This document shows, piece after piece, positions 56,437-64,000 of a stretch of 64,000 nucleotides of DNA. The number at the start of each line of letters is the position of its first letter. Position 1 is the stretch's first letter. Source of the DNA: Gemmatimonas aurantiaca T-27 (GTDB lineage: Bacteria > Gemmatimonadota > Gemmatimonadetes > Gemmatimonadales > Gemmatimonadaceae). Location: the NCBI RefSeq assembly GCF_000010305.1, contig NC_012489.1, positions 4,533,646 through 4,597,645 on the forward strand, given 5' to 3'. The notes beneath the pieces are model-generated. The model had not been told where the DNA came from and searched no databases. It saw only the letters and a program-made list of their open reading frames with translations. Position numbers and translations under genes: made by a program.

Positions 56437-57042
56437 TCAAGGTTTCCGCTTGAGGGTCATCTCGAACGTCCGCGTCCAGGTCTTGCCGTCGTCCGTGGAC
56501 GTGTGCCCGATCTCATGCCACTCCCCGGCCGGTGTTCTGGTGATCGTGTAGCGCGTGCGGTGCCCATCGGCCCCCGCAAAACCCCAGATGAATCCATCCG
56601 CACCAGTCAGTTCGGCGGTGAACTGCTGCGCCTGTCCCGATCCGGACGCCGAAAAGAACGTGTAGCGACTGGTGATCCCGTCATAGGCGAACATGCCGGC
56701 CGCATTGAACACCAGTCGCTCAGGCTGGTCGGGCGCCATCTTCATCGATCCCCGCCCCTGAATCATCAGCGCGGTGTTCATCGCCACCCGCTGCACCGTT
56801 TCCCGCTGGGTGAGCGTGAAGCTGCGCCCCCCATTGATGGCGGTGGCCGGTCCTTCCCACTCGCCCTCCAGCCACGCAAACCGCGCCATCGCGTCCTGCG
56901 CGGTGCGCAGCGTGGCGGCCCGCTGCTCGGGCGTTTGGGCCCCAACGGGTGCGGCCTTCAATCCGAGCCCCGCCAGCAACAGTCCACCGGCCAGCATCAG
57001 CGTTCGGCCGGAGCCCGAGAAAGACGACAGAGAGAGGCGCAC
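56437..57042 (-). CDS. Secreted lipocalin-like protein of unknown function
   Basis: 201 residues. GTG start, signal peptide ending in GAQ. The mature protein shows a DUF1579/lipocalin-like strand pattern: ARFAWLEGEWEGPATA, TLTQRETVQRVAMN, YDGITSRYTFFSASGSG and a C-terminal TWTRTFEMTLKRKP. Probably binds a small lipid or ligand in the periplasm; no residue gives a sure role. 130 bp separate it from the AraC gene, and 89 bp from the next secreted protein. Confidence 0.6.
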   Translation of the reverse strand: MRLSLSSFSGSGRTLMLAGGLLLAGLGLKAAPVGAQTPEQRAATLRTAQDAMARFAWLEGEWEGPATAINGGRSFTLTQRETVQRVAMNTALMIQGRGSMKMAPDQPERLVFNAAGMFAYDGITSRYTFFSASGSGQAQQFTAELTGADGFIWGFAGADGHRTRYTITRTPAGEWHEIGHTSTDDGKTWTRTFEMTLKRKP

Positions 57043-57172
57043 GGAAGAGTCCCGGAAAGAGAAGGAAACGGCCGGCGGTCATCCCACAGCTCTGGGTCCG
57101 CCGGCGAACGCTGCATCTTCACTCGGCGCGCACATTCCGTCTTGCAGAAATCCGACAGCGCGCCGCCCTCGG

Positions 57173-58012
57173 TCAGTCGACCAACCCGCCGTGTTCGATC
57201 GTATCCAATCGGTCCTTGAGCCGCTTGGGCGAGAACTTCGTGAGCCGCGTCATCTCCCGCGTGAGATGCGCCTGGTCGCTGTACCCCGACTCCGCTGCCA
57301 CCCCCGACCACCCCATGCGCTCGGTGAGTTGCTCCTCCACCACGCGCCGCAGCATGCCACGCCCTCGGCGCACCTGCGCAAACTGTTTGGGGGTGATGCC
57401 CACCATGGCCACGAAGTGCCGCTGCAATGTGCGCGGATGTACGCCCACGGCCGCCGCCACCTCCGACATGCGCTGCTGGCCATTGCTGGTCACCAGCAGA
57501 TCCACCGCCTGACGCACCGCCTGCGCCATCGGTGTGCGCAACACATCGTGCGGGCGGGTGGCGCGCTCGGCGAGACGCGCCGCAATCCACTCGTCATAAC
57601 ATCGATGTACCGCGTCTTCATCGGCGCACGCGGCCACCTGTGCGCCCAGTGTCCAGGCGTCCTCACCCAACACGTCGCGTGCATCGAGATTGCGATCACA
57701 CAACTGCGACGGCGGCACATCGAGAAACGCCGCCCCACACTCCGGACGGAACCGCACGCCACGCGAGCGCACCCCTTCACGCAGCGGCACCTCGTACGGC
57801 TGCAGCATGCCCGCATGCACACGCGCCGTGATCAGCGTGGCCTCATGGCAGACAAACACCAGCGTCACACAGCCATGCGGCCATACGCGGTGCACAAACG
57901 GATTGGTGGGCAGCTCGAACACATCGAACCCCCAGTACGCGGCCGCCACGGGCTGTGCGCCGACACCCGGTGGTGTCTCGACATAGCGCAGCCCGCGTGC
58001 GGCGTCAGTCAT
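57173..58012 (-). CDS. AraC-family transcriptional regulator
   Basis: 279 residues. The C-terminal two-helix AraC domain is at about residues 180-275: MSEVAAAVGVHPRTLQRHFVAMVGITPKQF and AAESGYSDQAHLTREMTRLTKFSP. The N-terminal domain (FPxHRVWPHGCVTLVF type, DUF6597-like) is a cupin-like ligand domain. The start ATG at 58012 is 8 bases from the queF stop, so it is probably in the ddl-rhomboid-queF operon. Its target is unknown. Confidence 0.88.
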   Translation of the reverse strand: MTDAARGLRYVETPPGVGAQPVAAAYWGFDVFELPTNPFVHRVWPHGCVTLVFVCHEATLITARVHAGMLQPYEVPLREGVRSRGVRFRPECGAAFLDVPPSQLCDRNLDARDVLGEDAWTLGAQVAACADEDAVHRCYDEWIAARLAERATRPHDVLRTPMAQAVRQAVDLLVTSNGQQRMSEVAAAVGVHPRTLQRHFVAMVGITPKQFAQVRRGRGMLRRVVEEQLTERMGWSGVAAESGYSDQAHLTREMTRLTKFSPKRLKDRLDTIEHGGLVD

Positions 58013-58020
58013 GGTGCGTC

Positions 58021-58416
58021 TTACTGACCCTTCACGTACTTCGCCGTGATGATGCTCTTGAGACCACCACGCACCTTGAAGTCACCCACCACGGTGAGCG
58101 CACGCGGTGACACGGCTTCGACCAGATCATCGAGGATGCGATTCACGACACGCTCGTAAAAGATGCCGTCGTTGCGGAAGCTCCAGAAATAGAGCTTGAG
58201 GCTCTTGAGCTCCACGCAATGCACATCGGGCGTGTAGGTGATGCGAATGGTGGCAAAATCGGGCGCGCCGCCTTCGAGCAGCTTGAGTTCGATCGCGTCC
58301 GTTTCGACACCGCCGAGTGGGCAGAGCGACGTGAACTCGTCGGTCTCCATGTAGATCTCGTAATCCCGGTCGGCGTAGGGATTCGGGAATTTCTCCAGCA
58401 ATTCGGGCTTGGGCAT
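58021..58416 (-). CDS. queF: preQ0 reductase QueF (NADPH-dependent 7-cyano-7-deazaguanine reductase)
   Basis: 131 residues. The T-fold protein carries the nitrile-reductase Cys in EFTSLCPLGG and the family C-terminus VELKSLKLYFWSFRNDGIFYERVVNRILDDLVEA with GDFKVRGGLKS. It converts preQ0 to preQ1 in queuosine synthesis. Oddly, about 13 extra residues (ETDAIELKLLEGG) separate the Cys segment from APDFATI, which normally follow within a few residues. The frame is clean, so this is a genuine insertion rather than an error. Start ATG 58416. Confidence 0.9.
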   Translation of the reverse strand: MPKPELLEKFPNPYADRDYEIYMETDEFTSLCPLGGVETDAIELKLLEGGAPDFATIRITYTPDVHCVELKSLKLYFWSFRNDGIFYERVVNRILDDLVEAVSPRALTVVGDFKVRGGLKSIITAKYVKGQ

Positions 58417-58435
58417 CCCGAAATCTAAACGCTCC

Positions 58436-59356
58436 CTACTGTTCGTCGCGCAGCTTCCGCGACCATTCGTCGAGCAGCGAGCGCTCGTCCGAGGTCAGGC
58501 TGTCGATGCCTTCGGCCGCGATCTTGTCGAGCACGGCGTCGAAGGCCGTCTGCGATGACGGAGCGGCGGTGGCGGCCGGTGCCGGGCGGGCCGGCGCCGT
58601 GGGACGCACACGAGCCACGGCGGCCTTGCTCTGCGCGACGATATCGTCGATCTCGCGTTCACGCGGCCGGTTGCTGGACTTGGGCACGGCGCGCGGTGGC
58701 TCGTCGCCGTAGTCGGGGGCCGGCGCGATGCCGCGGCGGAACCGATCGAGGCTGCCGGCACGTGGCGCGCGCAAATAGATCCACCCCGCCACCATGCCGC
58801 CGATGTGCGCGGCATAGGCAGTGCCACCCAGGCTGCCGGCATCCACCACGGCCATCGTGATGTTGATCAGTGCCATGAACACCACCAACCAGCGCACCTT
58901 CATCGGCACCACGCCGAAGAACATCACTTCGTCGTCCGGCCAGCGTGAGGCGTATGCCACCGCCACACCGAGAATGGCAGCCGATGCACCAACCAACGTG
59001 CCGCCGCTGCCCTGGAACAGGTAGTGGAACGCCCAGCCACCAAGCCCGCACCACAGGTAGTACCAGGTGAACGTGCTCGAGCCCCACGCCCGCTCCACCC
59101 GTGGTCCGAACAACCACAACGTCCACATGTTCAGCAGAAGGTGCATGAGGCCACCGTGCACGAACATGTAGGTGCCCACCGTCCACAACGAACGTGACGC
59201 GAGGTCGCCGGCCGAATAACCGAACCAGCGCGCCATGTTGGCGTCGCCGACCAGCGTGGCCTGTACGAAGTACACGCCCACACACAATCCAATCAGCCAG
59301 TAGATGGCATTGGGACTGCGTGTGGACTCGAATTCGTCGTAGGTCGCGTACGCCAT
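58436..59356 (-). CDS. Rhomboid-family intramembrane serine protease
   Basis: 306 residues with about six membrane spans. The catalytic Ser is in LVGASAAILG and the catalytic His in YAAHIGGMVAG; the membrane-loop motif WTVGTYMFVHGGLMHLLLNMW is present. A cytosolic C-terminal tail of about 95 residues (Arg/Pro/Ala-rich) follows. Rhomboids cleave membrane proteins within the bilayer; the substrate is unknown. It lies 37 bp after ddl and 19 bp before queF on the same strand. Confidence 0.92.
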   Translation of the reverse strand: MAYATYDEFESTRSPNAIYWLIGLCVGVYFVQATLVGDANMARWFGYSAGDLASRSLWTVGTYMFVHGGLMHLLLNMWTLWLFGPRVERAWGSSTFTWYYLWCGLGGWAFHYLFQGSGGTLVGASAAILGVAVAYASRWPDDEVMFFGVVPMKVRWLVVFMALINITMAVVDAGSLGGTAYAAHIGGMVAGWIYLRAPRAGSLDRFRRGIAPAPDYGDEPPRAVPKSSNRPREREIDDIVAQSKAAVARVRPTAPARPAPAATAAPSSQTAFDAVLDKIAAEGIDSLTSDERSLLDEWSRKLRDEQ

Positions 59357-59393
59357 TGGAAGGGGACCGGGTCTCTTACGTCACTGCCACGTC

Positions 59394-60428
59394 TCAGCGC
59401 TTTGCGAGCGCCAGTTGCACGATGCGTTCACACAGATCGGGAAACAAGACGCCCGCTGCGGCCGCCGCCTGCGGAATGAGACTCGTCGGTGTCATTCCCG
59501 GCAACGTGTTGGCTTCCAGACACCACGGCTGCCCCTGGGGATCCAGCCGGAAATCGATGCGCGCATACCCCCGCAGCTTGAGGGCCTGAAACGCCCTTTT
59601 TGCTTGGTCGGCCAGCTTCGACGCCTCTTCCGGAGACAGTTCGGCCACGAACTCCTTGGCCATACCGGGCGTGTACTTGCACTCGTAGTCGTACAGCTCC
59701 TTCACCGGCTGGATCTCGATGGTCGGCAGCACGGCATCACCCAGAATGCCCACCGTCAGCTCCCGCCCAGGCACGAACCGCTCGATCATGACCTCGTCGT
59801 CGTAGCGGAACGCCTCCCGCACGGCGGCGGCCAGCTCCTCCGGCGCGCGCACGATGGACAGCCCCACCGTGCTGCCCTGCTTCGACGGCTTCACCACCAC
59901 CGGCCAATCGAGATGCCGCCCCACATCGTCCGCGTCCAGCGTTTCGGCAGAGTCGGGTGCCGGCGCCATGATCCAGTTGGCGGTGGCCACGCCGGCCGAA
60001 CGCAGCACCACCTTGCTGAGGTGTTTGTCCATGGCCAGCGCGCTCGCCAGGTGGCCGCTGCCGGTATACGGCACCCCCACCATGTCGAGCAGCGCCTGAA
60101 TGGTGCCGTCTTCCCCCTGTCCGCCGTGCAGCGCCAGGAACAGACAGTCGGCTTCGGTGAGCTCGGGCAAGGTGCCCAGCACCGGCGAGAGCGCACGGGA
60201 CTCGAGTCCGGCCAGCGCTTCCAGCGACGGGGGTGCACTGCCTACGCCGCTGGCCAGCAGGCTGCGCTCGGTCTCGCGGGTCAGAACCCCTTCGGCCGGG
60301 TCGAGGCAGATGACTTCATGCCCCTTTTCCCGCAGCGCCATCGCGATGCGGAGTCCGGACGAGAGGGAAACGTCACGTTCGGCGGAGACCCCGCCGAGCA
60401 ATACGGTGATGCGGAGCGACTTGGACAT
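59394..60428 (-). CDS. ddl: D-alanine--D-alanine ligase
   Basis: 344 residues. ATP-grasp motifs: GGVSAERDVSLSSG, LHGGQGEDGTIQALLD, VPYTGSGHLASALAMDKHLSK, FVPGRELTVGILGD and FRLDPQGQPWCLEANTLPGM. It joins two D-Ala for peptidoglycan precursor synthesis in the cytosol. The family's Glu-Ser-Tyr triad is expected at the usual positions, and the overall length is normal. First gene of the four-gene minus-strand run ddl-rhomboid-queF-araC. Confidence 0.96.
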   Translation of the reverse strand: MSKSLRITVLLGGVSAERDVSLSSGLRIAMALREKGHEVICLDPAEGVLTRETERSLLASGVGSAPPSLEALAGLESRALSPVLGTLPELTEADCLFLALHGGQGEDGTIQALLDMVGVPYTGSGHLASALAMDKHLSKVVLRSAGVATANWIMAPAPDSAETLDADDVGRHLDWPVVVKPSKQGSTVGLSIVRAPEELAAAVREAFRYDDEVMIERFVPGRELTVGILGDAVLPTIEIQPVKELYDYECKYTPGMAKEFVAELSPEEASKLADQAKRAFQALKLRGYARIDFRLDPQGQPWCLEANTLPGMTPTSLIPQAAAAAGVLFPDLCERIVQLALAKR

Positions 60429-60476
60429 GACACAAAGCTACCGCGAACCGCCAAATCCACTATGCGCCGCCGGACC

Positions 60477-60806
60477 TCAGTGGCGATCGAACTCCAGCGC
60501 GTCTTCCAGGGCGAAACGCACGATGCGCTCGAGGGTGGCGGTATCCGGCACCCGTTCCCACTCCCGCAGCACCACCACCCGGTCGAAGGGGTCGATGGTG
60601 ACATGCCGGCTGGCGATGGGTGCCTCGGGGTCCACCGCAATCCACGCCTGCCACAGGGTCAGTCCGCGGGCGTTCACCACCACTCCGTGCGCATCTTCCC
60701 AGGTGGACGCACGGGGATCGGCGAAGAGTGCCGCGAGGCGCCCGCGGCTGTATTCGCGAAGCGGCTCCCCAAGGGCGTCAGTGAACTGATAGAGGGCGTG
60801 GATCAT
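60477..60806 (-). CDS. Small cytosolic protein of unknown function
   Basis: 109 residues (MIHALYQFTDALGEPLREYS...), with no signal peptide or membrane span. The chain alternates charged and aromatic residues (ASTWEDAHGVVVNARGLTLWQAW) and ends LEFDRH. ATG at 60806 keeps it clear of the divergent lipoprotein gene; a longer upstream frame exists to 61115 but would overlap it. No family recognised. Confidence 0.5.
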   Translation of the reverse strand: MIHALYQFTDALGEPLREYSRGRLAALFADPRASTWEDAHGVVVNARGLTLWQAWIAVDPEAPIASRHVTIDPFDRVVVLREWERVPDTATLERIVRFALEDALEFDRH

Positions 60807-60999
60807 TGCGTGGAAGGACGGGTCGGCAGCGCGGTGTCGGACGGCATCGTCGGACACCCGCCATGCTCTGGAGACGGGGGACGGCAGCCGAGGTAACAGT
60901 TGAGCTTCGGCCCACCGTGGGAATTCGTCACGGTGACGGGGGCATTGGCCCCCGGGTATGGCGGGCTGACGGATCGAAAAACCCTCAGCCCGGAATTGC

Positions 61000-61431
61000 A
61001 TGAAAACCCGGTACCTCCTGTCTCTCGCCCTGGTCGGGGCCACGCTGTCGGCGTGCGCCACCTCCACGGGAGTGGACAGTCTCGCTGACGGGGCCAAGAA
61101 CTCGCCGAACGACAACGGTCAGATCGTTGCCGGTACGGTGGAGGTCAAGGCGACCCGTCCGAACCTGACACTGCGCAACACCACGGAAGCGGTGATCGGC
61201 TACATGGTGGTCGACAGTGAGATGGCCACGGTGGCCCTCTACCCGCCATGTGACGAGCGTTGTCCGCAGATTGTGCAGGGCGCTTCGGCCACCGTGCCGT
61301 ACCCGTCGATCGCGGGGTACACCAACACGTCGAAGGCGGCGATCGTCATGTGGTGGACGTATCGTCGTGGCGCCGATGGGGTCCTGCGTCCCGACACGGG
61401 CGGGGTGCAGACAGCCCGCGTCACGCTTTGA
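61000..61431 (+). CDS. Small lipoprotein of unknown function
   Basis: 143 residues with lipobox LSAC (Cys19). The mature region is an Ig-like beta domain (LTLRNTTEAVIGYMVVDSE; ATVPYPSIAGY) with two Cys in YPPCDERCP, probably a disulfide. Start ATG 61000. It is the only gene in its short plus-strand run before the sigma factor. Confidence 0.75.
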   Translation: MKTRYLLSLALVGATLSACATSTGVDSLADGAKNSPNDNGQIVAGTVEVKATRPNLTLRNTTEAVIGYMVVDSEMATVALYPPCDERCPQIVQGASATVPYPSIAGYTNTSKAAIVMWWTYRRGADGVLRPDTGGVQTARVTL

Positions 61432-61493
61432 TTGATCGACACATTTTCGCAGTTCATTTCGTTTGACCGCATCTGATTCGGGTACTACGGGAC

Positions 61494-62054
61494 GTGCATT
61501 CGCTCGACGCAGGAACACTTCACCTTGTGCTGCAACAGGCACGGCATGGCGATCGCGCAAGCTTCGCTCGGCTGGTGGAGCACTATTACCCGCGAGCGCT
61601 GCGCTTCGCCCTGCAGATGCTGCATCACCGTGAAGACGCCGAGGAGGCCGTGCAGGATGCCTTCTTGCGTGTTCATGACAACTTGGCGCGGTTCCGCGAG
61701 GATGCACCGTTCGATCCGTGGTTCTTCCGCATTCTCGGGAACCGTTGCCGCACCCTCATGGCGAAGCGCAAGCGACACCATGAGACCTTTGAATACGGCG
61801 ACGTGCCGGTCGATGCGGCCAGCGACGCCGAAACAGACATCCCCGACGAAGGGTTTGTGCGCGATGTGCACCAGGCGCTCGCGCAGTTGCCTCCAGAACA
61901 ACGCGAAGCCTTCCTGCTCCGTCATGTGAACGACATGGACTACGAAGAGATGACGATCGTGACGGGCGCGAAGGGCTCCACACTCCGCATGCGCGTGAAG
62001 CGCGCCATCGACACCTTGCGTGTCGTGCTGCGGGAGGGTGCGATCCATGAATGA
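61494..62054 (+). CDS. ECF-type RNA polymerase sigma factor
   Basis: 186 residues. Region 2: DRASFARLVEHYYPRALRFALQMLHHREDAEEAVQDAFLRV. Region 4: ALAQLPPEQREAFLLRHVNDMDYEEM, then TGAKGSTLRMRVKRA. It directs RNA polymerase to specific promoters. GTG start at 61494, with little room for a ribosome site, so the mRNA may be leaderless. The stop overlaps the next gene by 8 bases, the classical sigma/anti-sigma arrangement. Confidence 0.93.
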   Translation: MHSLDAGTLHLVLQQARHGDRASFARLVEHYYPRALRFALQMLHHREDAEEAVQDAFLRVHDNLARFREDAPFDPWFFRILGNRCRTLMAKRKRHHETFEYGDVPVDAASDAETDIPDEGFVRDVHQALAQLPPEQREAFLLRHVNDMDYEEMTIVTGAKGSTLRMRVKRAIDTLRVVLREGAIHE

Positions 62055-62781
62055 CCGGTTCCGGTCCCCACGCGAGGGTGGTGCGCCATCCTCCGCCGAT
62101 TTCCGCGAAGGCGAAGACGATCTCCTGCTCCGGCAGGTGCGTGCCGCCCTCACCCCGATGCCCGCCGTCGATCGACGGGCCATCGCCCAGATTCTCACCG
62201 CGGTCGCCGATCGCAAGCGCACACCCTGGCAGCGATTCCTGGGCCGGTTCGAAGGAGTGCGTGAGTGGTGGCAGTTCTCCACGCCACCCCTGGCTCGTGT
62301 GGGCGGCATGGCTGCCCTGGCGCTCACCGTCGGCTTCGTGGCCCGCGGGTACCTGATGCGCCCCGATGCGCGGGTGGATGGGCGCGCCGGCGCCGGCATG
62401 GTGGCCACGGGCGTGGCCACCGGCGTTTCCCCGCAGGAGATCCCCCTGGGGCCGCAGCAAGGCACGACGTTGCGCGCGGTGGAAGGCACCGCGGACGCGT
62501 CCACCCTGCCGATCCCGGTGCAGTTCATGCTCGACGCCCGCGAAGTGGCGGGTGGCACCACCGTCAGTCTGGTTGGTGATTTCAACGACTGGGATGTCAA
62601 CGCCATCCCGCTCACGCTCGACAACGGCGTCTGGAGCGCCACGCTGCCACTGCCGCCGGGCCGCCATGTGTACGCCTTCGTGGTCAACGGCAAGCGATGG
62701 ATCGCCGATCCCCGTGCCCCGCAGGCACCCGATGCCGACTTCGGTCGTCCGGGTTCGGTCATCCTCGTACGCACCCCGTGA
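62047..62781 (+). CDS. Membrane protein with anti-sigma-like N-terminus and CBM48 domain
   Basis: 244 residues. N-terminal cytosolic helix region (EDDLLLRQVRAALTPMPAVDRRAIAQIL), one membrane span (about residues 81-100, RVGGMAALALTVGFVARGYL), then an extracytoplasmic CBM48/AMPK-type glycogen-binding fold (VQFMLDAREVAGGTTVSLVGDFNDWDVNAIPL, PPGRHVYAFVVNGKRW). Directly coupled to the ECF sigma gene. The arrangement suggests it holds or releases the sigma factor in response to a glycan or cell-envelope signal. No classic zinc anti-sigma motif is seen. Confidence 0.75.
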   Translation: MNDRFRSPREGGAPSSADFREGEDDLLLRQVRAALTPMPAVDRRAIAQILTAVADRKRTPWQRFLGRFEGVREWWQFSTPPLARVGGMAALALTVGFVARGYLMRPDARVDGRAGAGMVATGVATGVSPQEIPLGPQQGTTLRAVEGTADASTLPIPVQFMLDAREVAGGTTVSLVGDFNDWDVNAIPLTLDNGVWSATLPLPPGRHVYAFVVNGKRWIADPRAPQAPDADFGRPGSVILVRTP

Positions 62782-62792
62782 GGCATGACACG

Positions 62793-63515
62793 ATGACCCG
62801 CCTCATCCGATCGCGTGGTCTCCGGCGCACACCGTTCACCGGTGTCATGGGCGCCGTCGGTGTTCTGGCACTGAGTGCGCTCTGCCCGTCTGCACTCGTT
62901 GCGCAGGACTCGGCTACGCCGTACGAAGCCATCGATGACGCCGGCGCCCGCACCGCCATCCGCACCCTGATTGCCGATGCGGCCGCCAAAGGGCTGCCCA
63001 CGTCGCCACTCGTCACCAAGGTCCGCGAAGGCATTGCCAAGCGGGCAACGCCCGATCGCATCCGCAACGCCACGTCGCTGCTCGTCGATCGCCTCGAAAA
63101 GGCGTCCAGTGCGCTGGCACCGACACGATCGTCGGAAGAACTCGCCGCCGGCGCCGATGCCCTGCAGGCGGGCGTACCGGCCAGCACGCTGCGCGACATG
63201 CGCAAGCTCTGGCCCGGCAAGCCACTGACGGTGCCCCTTGGCGTGCTTTCGGAGATGGTCGCCAGCGGTGTCTCACAGTCCGTGGCCACACGCCGCGTGC
63301 GCGAGCTGCTGATCAAGGGTGCATCGTCGGCACAATTTGCTTCGATGGGCACGGAAGTGCGCAACGATATCGCGTCGGGACTCGCGCCAAATGCCGCTAT
63401 GGAGCTACGCTCCAAGGGTGTCATTTCCTTGCTCAATTATCAGGCGCAGGTACTCAACGGCATGCAGCCGGCCAGCCCAGCGCCCATCCGACCCGGCACT
63501 CCGCCGAAGAAATAA
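62793..63515 (+). CDS. Exported protein of unknown function
   Basis: 240 residues. A signal peptide ends CPSALVAQ. The mature chain is mainly helical (TAIRTLIADAAAKGLPTSPLVTKVREGIAKRATPDRIRNATSLLVDRLEKA), with two internal repeats of similar helices, ending PIRPGTPPKK. ATG at 62793 is 12 bases after the CBM48 gene, so it belongs to the sigma operon. No family recognised; a possible sensor or target of the same pathway. Confidence 0.65.
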   Translation: MTRLIRSRGLRRTPFTGVMGAVGVLALSALCPSALVAQDSATPYEAIDDAGARTAIRTLIADAAAKGLPTSPLVTKVREGIAKRATPDRIRNATSLLVDRLEKASSALAPTRSSEELAAGADALQAGVPASTLRDMRKLWPGKPLTVPLGVLSEMVASGVSQSVATRRVRELLIKGASSAQFASMGTEVRNDIASGLAPNAAMELRSKGVISLLNYQAQVLNGMQPASPAPIRPGTPPKK

Positions 63516-63540
63516 TTTTCCGCGCGCCGCGCTCGCGACG

Positions 63541-64000
63541 ATGCATGCCGTACGCACCTGCATCGTCGCCACGGTCGCGACGGTGACAGTCGCCAGCCTC
63601 AGCGCCCGCCGAATGGACGCCCAGTCCACTCGTGGCGGTCCGCTGCTGTGGGTGGATCTCGGCGGTGCCCGCGTGCAACAACCGCTCAGCGCCGAACGTT
63701 CGGCGGCATCGATGGGCGGTGGCATCTGGCAACGCTTCGGTGCGCTGGGTATCGGCGGTGATGCGGCCATGACCTTCGCCGATGACAGCGCCGCGGCGGC
63801 CCAATGGGTGTTGCGCACGTCCTTGGCGCCCTCGTGGTTGCGCTGGTCGCGCACCGACGTGGACGTGAGCGCGACGACCATCGGTCTCGTGATGCCGGGA
63901 CACAACGGCAATCGCAGCTTTCACGCGCGTCAGCTCGTGCAACTGGGGCCGATTGGTCTGCATGGCGGTGGTGGCGGTGGCCGCACCTCACGCATGGCGC
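63541..64000 (+). CDS. Exported outer-membrane-like protein, 3' end outside window
   Basis: The frame is open from ATG 63541 to the window end without a stop, so the gene is truncated here. The N-terminus (MHAVRTCIVATVATVTVASLSA) is a signal peptide with cleavage near MDAQS. The visible mature part (LLWVDLGGARVQQPL, GIWQRFGALGIGGDAAMTF) has the alternating pattern of a beta-barrel. It is 25 bases behind the previous gene and likely cotranscribed with it. Confidence 0.65.
   Translation, partial: MHAVRTCIVATVATVTVASLSARRMDAQSTRGGPLLWVDLGGARVQQPLSAERSAASMGGGIWQRFGALGIGGDAAMTFADDSAAAAQWVLRTSLAPSWLRWSRTDVDVSATTIGLVMPGHNGNRSFHARQLVQLGPIGLHGGGGGGRTSRMA

Noticed and set aside
60807-61115. N-terminal extension of the 60477-60806 protein
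   Set aside because: It overlaps the divergent lipoprotein gene and is Arg/Pro-rich without a domain; ATG 60806 is more credible.

Overview
The window is a high-GC bacterial chromosome segment. Start and stop overlaps are frequent, GTG starts are common, and there are many secreted or lipid-anchored proteins, CsgG-like lipoproteins and a large TonB-type receptor. The mix of genes fits Gemmatimonadota (Gemmatimonas-like). That assignment is an inference from gene content and style; there is no rRNA here to prove it.

Layout. (1) 1-8.8 kb: the 3' end of a TonB-dependent receptor; an ahcY operon headed by an ArsR-methyltransferase fusion regulator; a DUF4010/MgtC-type membrane protein coupled to an MlaE permease and an MlaD/MCE protein with no ATPase nearby; a UspA protein. 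(2) 8.9-17.8 kb: a cardiolipin-synthase-like PLD enzyme and an M48 lipoprotein protease. Facing them is a tight three-gene set (CsgG-like lipoprotein, beta-barrel protein, seven-repeat lipoprotein), then a second CsgG-like gene. (3) 17.9-44.3 kb: a type VI secretion locus. A zinc-ribbon Ser/Thr kinase sits at the left edge, followed by tssM-tssL-tssK1 on the minus strand, a pseudokinase-like Pro/Ala-rich membrane protein, a second tssK, and a long plus-strand operon tssB-tssC-hcp-tagJ-tssA-tssE-tssF-tssG-clpV-vgrG-DUF6931-PAAR. TssJ and an Fha protein were not found. (4) 44.4-47.6 kb: queD, a TPR protein and a lipoprotein. (5) 47.6-55.2 kb: a class II lanthipeptide locus on the minus strand, lanA2-lanM-lanT-lanA1, followed by two small membrane proteins. 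It has two different mersacidin-type precursor peptides, each followed by a strong hairpin. (6) 55.4-60.8 kb: tRNA-Phe with its terminator, two secreted proteins, an AraC regulator, queF, a rhomboid protease and ddl. (7) 60.4-64 kb: a small cytosolic protein, a lipoprotein, an ECF sigma factor with a membrane CBM48 partner, and two exported proteins, the last cut by the window end.

How the parts work together. The T6SS genes supply membrane complex (M, L), baseplate (K1, K2, E, F, G), sheath (B, C), tube (Hcp), spike (VgrG, PAAR), sheath recycling (ClpV) and cap/accessory proteins (TssA, TagJ). The kinase and pseudokinase-like protein are plausible post-translational regulators. In the lanthipeptide locus, LanM would dehydrate and cyclise both precursors, and LanT would cleave the leaders after Gly-Gly and export the products. 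The least expected items are the two-peptide lanthipeptide locus, the T6SS with two TssK proteins plus a pseudokinase/FTxMF-repeat protein, and the SahR-like regulator whose putative operator overlaps a TATAAT box.
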